From JAUVPY01 sp034412795 (GTDB taxonomy: Bacteria > Chloroflexota > Anaerolineae > 4572-78 > NAK82): a stretch of 64,000 bases of DNA. The notes below the pieces were generated by a model. It was given only the letters and a program-made list of their open reading frames with translations, did no database searches and was not told where the DNA came from. Below are positions 51,392-60,077 of the stretch, piece after piece (position 1 is the first letter of the stretch; the number at the start of each line of letters is the position of its first letter). The stretch spans positions 7,512 through 71,511 of the forward strand of contig DAOUMD010000292.1 in assembly GCA_034412795.1 (NCBI GenBank), in the 5' to 3' direction. Both the position numbers and the translations under genes were made by a program.

Positions 51392-52636
51392 ATGCAATCC
51401 AACAAACCTATGCCCCAGGTGCTCATCGCCAGCCAGCTTGTCGCCCCCCAGCAAGTCATCCGTGACGCTGCTGTCGTAATCGAAAACGGAGTGGTCACGG
51501 CGGTGGGGCACAAAGACGAGATAGGCACTCCCGACGCTTGTGATGTTCTTGATTTAGGCGACAGGACCATCGCACCTGGCCTCATCGACGTACACATCCA
51601 CGGCTTTGCAGGGGTCGAGGTAGGCCAGTCGGTTGCGGATGCGCTGCACATTGCCGAGGCAATCGCGCGTAACGGCACGACGGCTTTCCTGCCAACCGTA
51701 AGTTTCGCACCAACGCTAGATGGCATGCTCGAAATGCTTGAAACAACCGCCGCGGCCATCACCACCGCCGCGGCCGTCACCACTGCCTCAGGTGGCGCCC
51801 AGATGTTGGGCATCCATATGGAAGCACCGTTTTTTAGCAAAGCCGGCAAAGGAGAGTGGGATCGTTATCCACCGGCGGGATGCCTGGCCGGCACCATGGC
51901 CCGCGACCCTTCGGTTGAGGAACTGCGCCTGATGGCTCAAGCCGCAGGCGGGCACATCAAGATCATGAGCATTGCGCCCGAATTAGACGGCGCCCTGGCA
52001 GTGATCGAAGACATGTGCCGTCTGGCTATCGTGCCTTCAGCCGCTCACACTGCGGCCAGCTATGAGCAGGTGGTGGCGGCCATCGAAGTCGGTCTGAAAT
52101 CGGCCACCCATCTTTACAACGGTATGCGCCGTCAAGATCACCGCGAGCCGGGCGTGATCGAAGCCGTTTTGTCCAGAGACGAACTCACGGCCGAGATCAT
52201 TGGAGACTGTGTTCACGTTCATCCACCTGCGGTGGACATCGCCGTTCGTTGCAAAGGTACAGATCGGATTGTGTTAATTACGGATAACACGAGGTATGCC
52301 GGTATGCCCAACGGAATCTACAAGGACGACCTGGGCAGGGACATCGTCAAAGATGATGAAAAAGCTCACGTTCCCGGTTGGACACTGGCCGGCAGTGTCA
52401 GCCCCCTCAACCGCAACGTGCGAAATATGATCACTCAAGTCGGTTGCTCATTGCCCGAAGCGGTTAAGATGGCATCTCTCAATCCAGCGCATTTGATTGG
52501 AGTTGCTGACCGTAAAGGAAGTCTGGAGGTTGGCAAGGACGCCGACTTGATTGTCATTGATGAACACATCAATGTGTATGCAACCATGATCAATGGAAAC
52601 TGGGTGTATGATACAGGTGAGATCGAAGCCCCCTAG
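51392..52636 (+). CDS. nagA: N-acetylglucosamine-6-phosphate deacetylase
   Basis: The 414-residue protein has the amidohydrolase plan of NagA: APGLIDVHIHGFAGV, the metal/substrate loop GIHMEAPFF (usually HxEGP, here Ala for Gly), SATHLYNGM, catalytic Asp in VLITDNTRYAGMPNG, and LAGSVSPLNRN. It would convert GlcNAc-6-phosphate to glucosamine-6-phosphate and acetate in the cytoplasm. A Thr/Ala-rich insertion (ITTAAAVTTASGG, near 128) is unusual. No ribosome binding site is seen before ATG 51392. It is followed by the NagB-like gene, the next step of the pathway. Confidence 0.85.
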   Translation: MQSNKPMPQVLIASQLVAPQQVIRDAAVVIENGVVTAVGHKDEIGTPDACDVLDLGDRTIAPGLIDVHIHGFAGVEVGQSVADALHIAEAIARNGTTAFLPTVSFAPTLDGMLEMLETTAAAITTAAAVTTASGGAQMLGIHMEAPFFSKAGKGEWDRYPPAGCLAGTMARDPSVEELRLMAQAAGGHIKIMSIAPELDGALAVIEDMCRLAIVPSAAHTAASYEQVVAAIEVGLKSATHLYNGMRRQDHREPGVIEAVLSRDELTAEIIGDCVHVHPPAVDIAVRCKGTDRIVLITDNTRYAGMPNGIYKDDLGRDIVKDDEKAHVPGWTLAGSVSPLNRNVRNMITQVGCSLPEAVKMASLNPAHLIGVADRKGSLEVGKDADLIVIDEHINVYATMINGNWVYDTGEIEAP

Positions 52637-52707
52637 CAAGGGTTACGATTGCACCCTGCCTTCGTTTACGATATTCCAACTCGACCGAATCCGGAGGTGC
52701 CTACTCG

Positions 52708-53565
52708 ATGACAGATTTGACCCCATACCTCACTTTACCTGCTGACGAGCTCCCCAAATCCAGTAAGGTCCATCTAGAAATCCTGCCCCATCTGGATGCG
52801 CTCTATCTTCATTTTGCCCGCAGTATCGCTGACGAAATCAAATCCAATAATCAGGCGGGGCGGCCCACTCGCCTGATCCTGCCCGTCGGCCCGGTGGGTC
52901 AGTTTCCGGTTCTGGCCCGCATTTGTAACGAGGAAGGCATCAGTTGGAAGAATGTCTTCACCTTTAATATGGATGAGTACTGCGATTGGCAGGGGCGGGT
53001 TATACCGCCAGATCACCCACTCAGTTTCCGGGGCCACATCCAGCAAGAACTTTTTGACCGACTCGACCTGGAGTTGAGCATCCCCCCCGATCAGATTCAC
53101 TTCCCCGATCCACTCAACCTGGACTGGATCAGCCAACGCATTGAAGCATTAGGCAGCATCGACACCTGCTACGGTGGGATCGGATATCACGGTCACGTAG
53201 CTTTTAATGAGCCACCCATCTCGCGTTGGTATAAACTCACGCCAGACGAGTTCCGGGATTCTCTTACTCGCCTCGTAGCGTTGGCTCCTGAAACAGTTGT
53301 GATGAACAGCATTCGAGCCACCGGCGGCAACCCGGCTGCAATGCCCCCTATGGCGGTGACCTTGGGCATGCGTGACATCCTAGCCGCACGTCGTATTCGG
53401 CTCTATTGCCAGGGAGGGGTCTGGCAACGGACCGTGCTGCGCATCGCGCTGCTGGGTGAGGAAGACGTCGACTACCCGGTCACCCTGCTCCAGGGGCACC
53501 CTGACTACGCCATCGTCACCACCCAAGACACGGTGCAAGCACCTATCCCGGGCGTGGCGGCCTAA
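52708..53565 (+). CDS. Glucosamine-6-phosphate deaminase/isomerase-like protein
   Basis: The 285-residue protein belongs to the NagB/6-phosphogluconolactonase fold: LILPVGPVGQFPVL, FNMDEYCDW, and GGIGYHGHVAFNEPP. In E. coli NagB the last motif is G-x-G-x-DGHIAFNEP with catalytic Asp141, His143 and Glu148. Here the Asp is His, while His and Glu are kept, so chemistry may differ (an isomerase or a different amino-sugar phosphate). GGAGG precedes ATG 52708. It follows nagA by 71 bases and very likely shares its transcript. Confidence 0.8.
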   Translation: MTDLTPYLTLPADELPKSSKVHLEILPHLDALYLHFARSIADEIKSNNQAGRPTRLILPVGPVGQFPVLARICNEEGISWKNVFTFNMDEYCDWQGRVIPPDHPLSFRGHIQQELFDRLDLELSIPPDQIHFPDPLNLDWISQRIEALGSIDTCYGGIGYHGHVAFNEPPISRWYKLTPDEFRDSLTRLVALAPETVVMNSIRATGGNPAAMPPMAVTLGMRDILAARRIRLYCQGGVWQRTVLRIALLGEEDVDYPVTLLQGHPDYAIVTTQDTVQAPIPGVAA

Positions 53566-53604
53566 GGGAAAGCGAACCGCCACCTTAAAATTTGCATTTT
53601 GCCC

Positions 53605-53673
53605 TTGACAGTTCTTTCCAAGTATGGTATTCTAAAACCGGTTTCAGAAACCGATTTCTGAAACCGGTTTTAG
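53605..53673 (+). promoter_or_regulatory. LacI-gene promoter with 42-bp perfect palindrome operator
   Basis: TTGACA (53605-53610), 17 bases, TATTCT (53628-53633) form the promoter. CTAAAACCGGTTTCAGAAA (53632-53650) and its exact reverse complement (53655-53673) flank a 4-base centre. Each arm holds AAACCGGTTT, a palindrome of the kind bound by LacI-family dimers. The operator overlaps the -10 box and start site, so autorepression is expected. Confidence 0.75.
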
Positions 53674-53818
53674 GCCAATATCTATTGGCCCCACGGGTTC
53701 GCACCTACAATTCCATTATTTTTGTAAAGGCAGACCCGTGTGTCCCTGGACTGCCCTGGCGAGAGATCCCGTTGCGTTTTGGACTCTTTCGCCCCTTCTC
53801 GGACTGGGAGAAAGCACC

Positions 53819-54853
53819 ATGCCACGCACTACCATAGCCGACGTTGCCCAGGCCGCCGGTGTTTCCAAAAGCACCGTCAGCCGCGTGCTCAGCGGACAAA
53901 GCATCCATATGCGCGCTGAGACCCGCCAGCGTGTGTTGCGCGTCATAGAGGATCTGGATTATCGTCCCAGCCACGTGGCCCGCAGCCTCGTCTCCAAGCG
54001 CACACTCACCGCCGGTCTGCTCGTCTCCGACGTCGGCAACCCCTACTACGCCGAGGTCATCCGCGGCGTGGAGGATGTGGCGCTGGCCCACGGCTACAAT
54101 ATCTTCCTGTGCAACACCAGCTACAACCCCGATTACTGCCAGAAATACATCTACTCCCTCACGGACAAAGGCGTGGATGGTATTTTATTTATGTCAAGCA
54201 GTATGCCGGACGAATGGGTGCGGGAAGTAACCCGGCACGCCATCCCTACCGTGGTGCTGGGCCGAGAATTCCACGGTATGGAGGGTGTAGGAGGAACCAT
54301 TGCCGTCAACTTCGAAACCGGCATTCGCGCCGCCGTCGATCATTTGCTCGAACTGGGGCACCGGCGACTGGCCCACGTCAGCGGCCCTCTGGGGCTGCGC
54401 ACCTCCCAGCTCCGGCGCGACGCCTTCCTCCAGGCCCTGGCCGCTCATGGCATCGACCCCCAGCACGCCCCGGTCATTGAAGGCAATCTGCGCACCGATG
54501 GCGGCCACCAGGCATTGGATCAGATGCTGGCCCTGCCCCAGCCCCCCACCGCCGTTTTCGCTGCCAATGACTTGACCGCCCTGGGCATCGTATCCGCCGC
54601 CCACGCTTATAACCTGCGCGTGCCCGAAGACCTGTCCGTGGTCGGGCTCGACGACATTGAACTGGCCAGCCAAATCATCCCCCCCTTGACGACGGTGGCC
54701 TTGCCCCGCTACCAGATTGGCTGCATGGCCATGCGCATGCTACTCGACCTATTACAAACGCCTCAAGAGGCTGAAGCGCAGGCGATGGATTATAACCAAC
54801 AACTGGAAACCCGTCTCGTCATACGCCAGTCTACGGCACGAGCACCGGCATGA
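53819..54853 (+). CDS. LacI-family transcriptional regulator
   Basis: ATG 53819 follows GGGAG. The 344-residue protein has the LacI DNA-binding head (TTIADVAQAAGVSKSTVSRVL, here the first 20 residues of that motif being TIADVAQAAGVSKSTVSRVL; hinge DYRPSHVARSL) and a periplasmic-binding-protein-like effector domain (TAGLLVSDVGNPYYAEVI; VFAANDLTALGI; VVGLDDIELA). It should control its own gene through the palindrome upstream and probably the sugar ABC transporter downstream. The effector is presumably the imported sugar or its phosphate. Confidence 0.88.
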   Translation: MPRTTIADVAQAAGVSKSTVSRVLSGQSIHMRAETRQRVLRVIEDLDYRPSHVARSLVSKRTLTAGLLVSDVGNPYYAEVIRGVEDVALAHGYNIFLCNTSYNPDYCQKYIYSLTDKGVDGILFMSSSMPDEWVREVTRHAIPTVVLGREFHGMEGVGGTIAVNFETGIRAAVDHLLELGHRRLAHVSGPLGLRTSQLRRDAFLQALAAHGIDPQHAPVIEGNLRTDGGHQALDQMLALPQPPTAVFAANDLTALGIVSAAHAYNLRVPEDLSVVGLDDIELASQIIPPLTTVALPRYQIGCMAMRMLLDLLQTPQEAEAQAMDYNQQLETRLVIRQSTARAPA

Positions 54854-55059
54854 ATCGGAAGGTCTGTACCGGTCAGTCCTGTCTGCAAACATCCTTGCGG
54901 CTCTGCGACTCTGCATTAAAAAATGCGTTCAATGACAGGCGCAAGAAAGGAGGGCAGGTTCTGCTTTTCCTGGGCTAGCACCCCATATTGCCAATTGCGG
55001 TCTGGACTAAAGGCAGACGGTAGGCACCGCTGCCGCCAACTTTTTCAAGGAGAGAGGCT

Positions 55060-56445
55060 ATGTCTGAATCAAAGAAGAAAGGTCTAACCCGGCGCGAGTT
55101 TCTGCGCTGGACGGCTGGAGCCAGCGCCGGGCTGGCCGGCGCTGCTCTGAGCGCCTGTGTAGCGGCTCCAACTCCAGAGATCAGGGAAGTGGAAGTAGAG
55201 AAGGTCGTCGAAAAAGAGGTAGAGAAGGTCGTCACCGCCACCCCTGCCCCCGAGCAGATCGAGCTGACCTTCTTTAACTGGGCCTCGGCCGAGGAAGCCA
55301 CGCGTCAGAATATCGAGTCCATCATCGCTCAGTTCGAAACCGATCACCCCAACGTCAAGATCAATAACGTGCAGTTCGGCTTTGGCGATATCCAAAGCCA
55401 GACGCTCATCGCCATTACCGGCGGCAATCCGCCCGACATCGTGCAACAATCGTCCAACATGCCCTTTGAGCTGGCCGCTATGGGGGCCCTCGAGCCCTTG
55501 GATGGCTACGTCACTGAAGACTATCTGGACCAGAACTTCAAAGGGGCGCTGGCGGCCGGCACGTACCAGGACCAACTGGTGGCTCTGCCCTGGTCCATCA
55601 CCCCCCACGCCTTTTGGTACAACAAGAAGCTTATGGCCGAGCTGGGCCTGGACCCAACCCAGCCGCCCGCAACCATTGAGGAGCTGAACGAGGCCGCGGC
55701 CGTCGCCAAGGAACAAGACATCTATGCCGTCGGCCTGGACACTACCAAGCGCCAGTACGCCCTGGTCCACCAGTGGCCGTGGATGCTGGCCTTTGGCGCC
55801 GAACCCTATGTGGACGGGGTACCCAACTTCAACACGCCGGAGCTGAAGGAATACTACGAGTGGCTGCGTTTCTTGCTCACAAACGAGTACTCACCGCCCG
55901 GCATGATCCTCAGGGAATTCAGGCAATTCAGTGCCCAGGGGACTGAGGTCTTCGCCTGGGATGGACCCTATTTCAAGGGCATCCTCCAGAGCCTGAACGA
56001 GTCCTTGCTGGACGAAGAGTTGTTCCAGGAGACGTGGTCGGTCAAGGGCATCCCGGTCCAACGCGGCGAGCCGGTGACCGTGATGGACATCCACCAACTG
56101 GTTATGACCAAGGCCTGCCAGCACAAAGAGGTGGCCTGGGAGTTCATCCAATTGTTGGCCAGCAGCGACATGGCCGTCGAGAGATACTACATCCCGCTGG
56201 GCGCGATCCCACCCGCCAAGGGCCTGCTGGAGAAGTTCGCCGACAACTACTCAGACCCCATCAGCCAGGCCTACATCAACGACATCATCCCCTCTGGTCG
56301 GGCCATGCCCTACGGGCCTAAGTTCGCCTCGGCCGCCGAGTTCATCGAAGTCGGCATGCAAGAAGCGGTTGCCACCGACAAACCCATCGACGAGATTCTG
56401 GAAGACATGCAGGCCAATCTTAACATTGTGTACGGCGTTTCCTGA
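55060..56445 (+). CDS. ABC transporter sugar-binding lipoprotein
   Basis: The 461-residue protein has a Tat signal (TRREFLRWTAG), a lipobox (ALSAC), a short coiled acidic/basic spacer (EVEKVVEKEVEKVV), and a type 1 solute-binding domain (IELTFFNWASAEE; GGNPPDIVQQSS; ALPWSITPHAFWYNKKL). It would capture a mono- or oligosaccharide outside the membrane and deliver it to the permeases encoded at 56658 and 57560. AAGGAGAGAGG precedes the ATG. Between it and the first permease gene lie a small mobile element and a strong hairpin, which should raise its expression over the permeases. Confidence 0.88.
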   Translation: MSESKKKGLTRREFLRWTAGASAGLAGAALSACVAAPTPEIREVEVEKVVEKEVEKVVTATPAPEQIELTFFNWASAEEATRQNIESIIAQFETDHPNVKINNVQFGFGDIQSQTLIAITGGNPPDIVQQSSNMPFELAAMGALEPLDGYVTEDYLDQNFKGALAAGTYQDQLVALPWSITPHAFWYNKKLMAELGLDPTQPPATIEELNEAAAVAKEQDIYAVGLDTTKRQYALVHQWPWMLAFGAEPYVDGVPNFNTPELKEYYEWLRFLLTNEYSPPGMILREFRQFSAQGTEVFAWDGPYFKGILQSLNESLLDEELFQETWSVKGIPVQRGEPVTVMDIHQLVMTKACQHKEVAWEFIQLLASSDMAVERYYIPLGAIPPAKGLLEKFADNYSDPISQAYINDIIPSGRAMPYGPKFASAAEFIEVGMQEAVATDKPIDEILEDMQANLNIVYGVS

Positions 56446-56460
56446 ACCTTAATCACGTCT

Positions 56461-56556
56461 GTATCTTCTCAAAAAGTAGAGGTAAACCCGGGTGTTTGCC
56501 CTTGGCAATCCGGCGACAGCCAGGGCTGCCCTTACCCCGAAGTATTGAGAAGATAC
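56461..56556 (+). mobile_element. MITE-like element, family B, intact copy
   Basis: The 96-bp element has perfect 12-bp inverted ends, GTATCTTCTCAA (56461-56472) and TTGAGAAGATAC (56545-56556), and TCT on both sides. It carries no gene. A degraded copy lies at 48180 and a lone left end at 5728. Confidence 0.75.
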
Positions 56557-56587
56557 TCTCAACGTCTAACCTGAACGAGCGTTAGCG

Positions 56588-56629
56588 TAGGGTGGCTGGA
56601 GTGCCCCGCAACCCAGGCCAGCCACCCTA
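56588..56629 (+). terminator. Strong hairpin between binding-protein and permease genes
   Basis: TAGGGTGGCTGG (56588-56599) pairs perfectly with CCAGCCACCCTA (56618-56629) around an 18-base loop. Only a short T-run (ATTTT) follows, so it is likelier to be a partial terminator or an mRNA 3' stabiliser for the binding-protein gene than a full stop. Confidence 0.6.
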
Positions 56630-56657
56630 ACCCATTTTGAACTCAAGAGGTTAGCCT

Positions 56658-57563
56658 ATGCACGCCACGTCACGCGCCAGATGGCGTATGCCTAAAGATA
56701 CACCCTTAGCCCTAATCCTTCTCTTCCCCGTCATCTTCATCATGGGGCTGGTGATTCTCTTTCCCCTCCTCAGGGGCTTTTACCTGTCATTGTTTCGCTA
56801 CAAGCTCATCGACCCGGACGGGCCCAGTTTCACCGGGCTCGCCAATTACGCTCATATCTTGCAAGATAAAGTGCTCGGGGAGGCCTTTCTCAACACCCTG
56901 GTTTTCAGCGCCGCTTCCGTCATTGGCGGCTTTCTGCTCGGTCTGGTCCTGGCCCTACTCTTAAACGCCAATATCAAGTTTCCGCGTTTCTTCCGCGGGA
57001 TGGCTATGGCACCCTGGATTGTGCCCTACATCGTGGTCGCCTTCCTCTTCCTTTTTATGTTCAACTTCGACGTGGGCATCATCAACCACACACTGCGCGG
57101 CCTGGGCATCATTCCCAAGAACCTGGCCTGGCTGGCCAATCCCAAGCTGTCCATGGCGGCGGTGGTGATAGCCAACGTTTGGAACCAAACACCTTTTTAT
57201 ATGCTTATGCTGCTCGCCGGTCTACAGAGCATTCCCTCCGAGATCAAGGAAGCCGCCATCATCGACGGAGCCAACAGCATGCAGCTTTTCTGGAGCATTA
57301 CCATCCCCCACCTCCAGAACATCATCGTCATTACCACCATCCTGATGCTGATCCGCAACTTCAACAGCTTCCCTTTGATCTGGACCATGACGCAGGGTGG
57401 GCCGGTGTACTCAACCACCACTTTGGCCATCTATATCTACCGTCTTGCCTTCAGCGACTTCGAAATCGGTTATGCAGCCACGGTGGGCATCATATGGCTG
57501 CTGGTCTTGCTGGCGTTCACCGGGCTATACGTCCGGCGCTTTGAAAGGGAGATAGCGATATGA
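56658..57563 (+). CDS. ABC sugar transporter permease (MalF/UgpA type)
   Basis: The 301-residue protein has six hydrophobic segments and the cytoplasmic EAA loop EIKEAAIIDGANSMQLFWSI, which docks the ATPase. The N-terminus and first helix (PLALILLFPVIFIMGLVIL) fit the MalF/UgpA class without the extra MalF domain. ATG 56658 follows AAGAGG. It overlaps the next permease by ATGA. With the binding protein upstream it forms a sugar importer. Confidence 0.88.
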   Translation: MHATSRARWRMPKDTPLALILLFPVIFIMGLVILFPLLRGFYLSLFRYKLIDPDGPSFTGLANYAHILQDKVLGEAFLNTLVFSAASVIGGFLLGLVLALLLNANIKFPRFFRGMAMAPWIVPYIVVAFLFLFMFNFDVGIINHTLRGLGIIPKNLAWLANPKLSMAAVVIANVWNQTPFYMLMLLAGLQSIPSEIKEAAIIDGANSMQLFWSITIPHLQNIIVITTILMLIRNFNSFPLIWTMTQGGPVYSTTTLAIYIYRLAFSDFEIGYAATVGIIWLLVLLAFTGLYVRRFEREIAI

Positions 57564-58411
57564 GCGGGACAAAGAGCTTGCGTTACCGGCTGGGACGAGT
57601 CTTGACTTACGGCCTGCTGCTGTTGCTGCTGGGCATCCTCTTCTTTCCCATATTCTGGTTGATCTCCACCTCGTTGAAGACCGCCCTGGAAGTGTACCAG
57701 ATCCCACCCCGCTGGATTCCGTCTACCCTGACCATCGAGAATTACACCAAACTCTTCAGCGGCTATGTTCCCTTTCCTCTCTACCTGCGCAATAGCGTCA
57801 TAACCGGCATCGCGACCTCGCTTCTGGCCACGGCTGGGGCTACCATCGCCGGTTACGCCTTGTCACGCCTCAGGTTTCCCGGCAAACGCCCCATCCTGCT
57901 CGCCATCCTAGCCACCCAAATGTTTCCCCACGTTCTGATATTGGTGTCTCTCTACATCATGTATCGTGAGTTGCACCTGATGGACAGCCACGCCGGGCTG
58001 GTGCTCGCCTTCACCACCTTCGCCGTTCCTTTCTCAGTGTGGATGATGAAGGGCTTCTTCGACTCGGTCCCCTCCGAGATCGAAGAGGCGGCGCTCATTG
58101 ATGGCTGCACCCGCCTGGGCGCGCTCTGGCGCATCGTCATCCCCTTAGTCTCGCCCGGGCTGCTGGCGGTGGGATTGTTTTCCTTTCTGGACGCCTGGAA
58201 CAACTTGTTGTATCCTCTTACCCTGGCGACAAGTAACCAGGTGCGCACCATCCCGCCCGGCTTGCTCCTTTCCTTCCTGGGGCAATTTAAGCAAGATTGG
58301 GGAGGTATGATGGCTGCCTCGGTGGTGGTCACCATCCCCACCATCATCGTCTTCGTTTTTCTACAGCGATATCTGGTCCAGGGCCTGACCGCGGGGGCCA
58401 TCAAGGGATGA
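57560..58411 (+). CDS. ABC sugar transporter permease (MalG/UgpE type)
   Basis: The 283-residue protein has six hydrophobic segments and the EAA loop EIEEAALIDGCTRLGALWRI. The first helix and the following SLKTALEVYQIPPRWIP are typical of MalG-class permeases. Its ATG overlaps the stop of the preceding permease gene, giving tight coupling. No ABC ATPase gene is found in the window, so the importer probably uses a shared MsmK/MalK-type ATPase encoded elsewhere. Confidence 0.88.
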   Translation: MSGTKSLRYRLGRVLTYGLLLLLLGILFFPIFWLISTSLKTALEVYQIPPRWIPSTLTIENYTKLFSGYVPFPLYLRNSVITGIATSLLATAGATIAGYALSRLRFPGKRPILLAILATQMFPHVLILVSLYIMYRELHLMDSHAGLVLAFTTFAVPFSVWMMKGFFDSVPSEIEEAALIDGCTRLGALWRIVIPLVSPGLLAVGLFSFLDAWNNLLYPLTLATSNQVRTIPPGLLLSFLGQFKQDWGGMMAASVVVTIPTIIVFVFLQRYLVQGLTAGAIKG

Positions 58412-58483
58412 CCCTACGAGGAGCAGACAGCATCCCCAGATGCCGGGCTGCACTCCTCAAATCACGCTTGACAGACCAGTAGT

Positions 58484-58592
58484 GCACCGTCAGATAAGTT
58501 TTGATAGGCTCGTAGTAACGACTTCAGTCGTTTTTCCCGCGTAATGAGCGACTAAAGTCGCAACTACAAGTCTCAGAATTTGCCTGACGGTG
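58484..58592 (+). mobile_element. MITE/REP-like palindromic element, family C
   Basis: The outer ends GCACCGTCAG and CTGACGGTG are inverted, and TAGT flanks both sides (58480-58483, 58593-58596) as a target duplication. Inside lies a second inverted pair, GTAGTAACGACTTCAGTCG and GCGACTAAAGTCGCAACTAC, of the REP type. It has no coding capacity and lies directly before the isomerase-like gene. Confidence 0.65.
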
Positions 58593-58619
58593 TAGTAGTC
58601 ACAAAAAAGGAAAGAGGAT

Positions 58620-60050
58620 TTGAATAAGACCAACCTGAATACGCCAGTACGGCCCAAGATCGCCGTGGCTGGCATGTATCGGACCGTGTGGGCAGGTGAC
58701 AAAGAGAGCCAGCTTGCGCGCTCACTCCAGGAAATGGAGGACCTGGCGCAGGAATGGCAATTTGAACTGTACCCCTGCCACGATGCGCTCCTGAACTGGG
58801 AAGACAGCCAGCGCCTGCGTCGGGAGCTGGATGCCGCTGAGGTCGATTTCCTGCTCCTCCAGACCAGTTCCTTTGGCTCCGGCGACCTGCTGCTCCCCCT
58901 GCTCGAGGGACGCTACCGGCTGGGGCTTTGGTCTGTCCCCGAACCAACCAGCCAGGGCCGCCTCCCCCTAAACTCCTTTTGTGGTGCCAACCATCTCATC
59001 AGCGTTGTGCTGCAATATGCCGGGGGTGGCAACGGCGGCGCCAAATGGTTTCACGGCCAGGCCTCCGACGAGTTCTTCCGAGAGCGCTTCCGCGTCACCC
59101 TCGACGCCTTGCGAGCTTTGAAGCGCCTCCAGGGCGCCCGCATCGGTTTGATCGGCAAGTCGGTTACCGGCTTCCAGAATATCTTGTTCGACCGGCGCGT
59201 AATCGAACAGCGGTACGGCGTCCGTTTCTACGATCACGAGCTGACCGAAGTCTTTGCCCTCGTCCGGGAGGTTCCGGCCGAAGCTGCGCGCCAGGTGGCC
59301 CAGGAAATGGTGGCCGCCGCCCGGGCTGTCCAGGTCGACCCGGTTGCGCTGGATCAGATCGGCGCCCTGGAAGTCGCAGTTCTCTCCCTGGCCCAAGAGA
59401 AGCAGTACGACGCCCTGGCCTTCCGCTGCTGGCCCGATTGGCAGAGCGAATTCCGCATAGCCCCGTGTTCCACGCTGGGACGCCTCAACGGGCTGGGTAT
59501 GCCCACCGCGTGTGAAGGAGACGCCTTGGGGGCGGTCGGCATGCTCCTGCTCAACGCCATAGCTGGCGCGCCGACGACCATTATGGATCTGATCGAATTT
59601 GATCAAGATGACGAAAGTGTGCTACTATGGCACTGCGGCCCCACTGCCCTCTCCCTTGCCGACGAAGAGGGTGTAGAACTTATCCCTCAATTCAACCAGC
59701 GCGTGCCCATCTCGAACAACCTGGTGCTGCGCAAGGATCACGGGACCGTGCTCCAGGTTCTGGGAGATGGTCAGCGCATCTTTCTTATGGGCGGTGAGGG
59801 TATGGGCCGTCAAAAGGCCAGTTTTGACGGCAGCCGGGGTTGGTTTACCAAACTGCGCATGAACGGCCAGCCTGTGCCGGTGCTGGACATCATCCACACG
59901 CTGATATCTCACGGCATCACCCATCATTATGCCCTGGCTCTGGGTGACTGGACCGAGGCTGTTCTGGAGCTGGCTAGCTGGCTGGGCTTGGAGCCGATCA
60001 GGCCCATCGCCTACAGCCATCGCAAGCCCCTGGCCTCTGATCTGGAATAG
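58620..60050 (+). CDS. L-fucose/L-arabinose isomerase-like protein
   Basis: The 476-residue protein has the layout of the FucI/AraA superfamily: two Rossmann-like N-terminal domains (KIAVAGMYRTVW; FLLLQTSSFGSGD; IGLIGKSVTGFQ), the metal-site segment FRCWPDWQSEF and CEGDALGAVGMLLLNAI, then LLWHCGPTALSL. It probably isomerises or otherwise processes a (deoxy)sugar taken up by the transporter. TTG 58620 is the only early start, preceded by AAGGAAAGAGG. It may be read from the transporter transcript through the family C element or from its own promoter. Confidence 0.75.
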   Translation: MNKTNLNTPVRPKIAVAGMYRTVWAGDKESQLARSLQEMEDLAQEWQFELYPCHDALLNWEDSQRLRRELDAAEVDFLLLQTSSFGSGDLLLPLLEGRYRLGLWSVPEPTSQGRLPLNSFCGANHLISVVLQYAGGGNGGAKWFHGQASDEFFRERFRVTLDALRALKRLQGARIGLIGKSVTGFQNILFDRRVIEQRYGVRFYDHELTEVFALVREVPAEAARQVAQEMVAAARAVQVDPVALDQIGALEVAVLSLAQEKQYDALAFRCWPDWQSEFRIAPCSTLGRLNGLGMPTACEGDALGAVGMLLLNAIAGAPTTIMDLIEFDQDDESVLLWHCGPTALSLADEEGVELIPQFNQRVPISNNLVLRKDHGTVLQVLGDGQRIFLMGGEGMGRQKASFDGSRGWFTKLRMNGQPVPVLDIIHTLISHGITHHYALALGDWTEAVLELASWLGLEPIRPIAYSHRKPLASDLE

Positions 60051-60077
60051 CTTAAGTCTAAATCCAAGGAGCTGCCT

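Noticed and set aside
55060..58411. Complete ABC importer
   Set aside because: Only the binding protein and two permeases are present; no Walker A/B ABC ATPase gene lies in the window.
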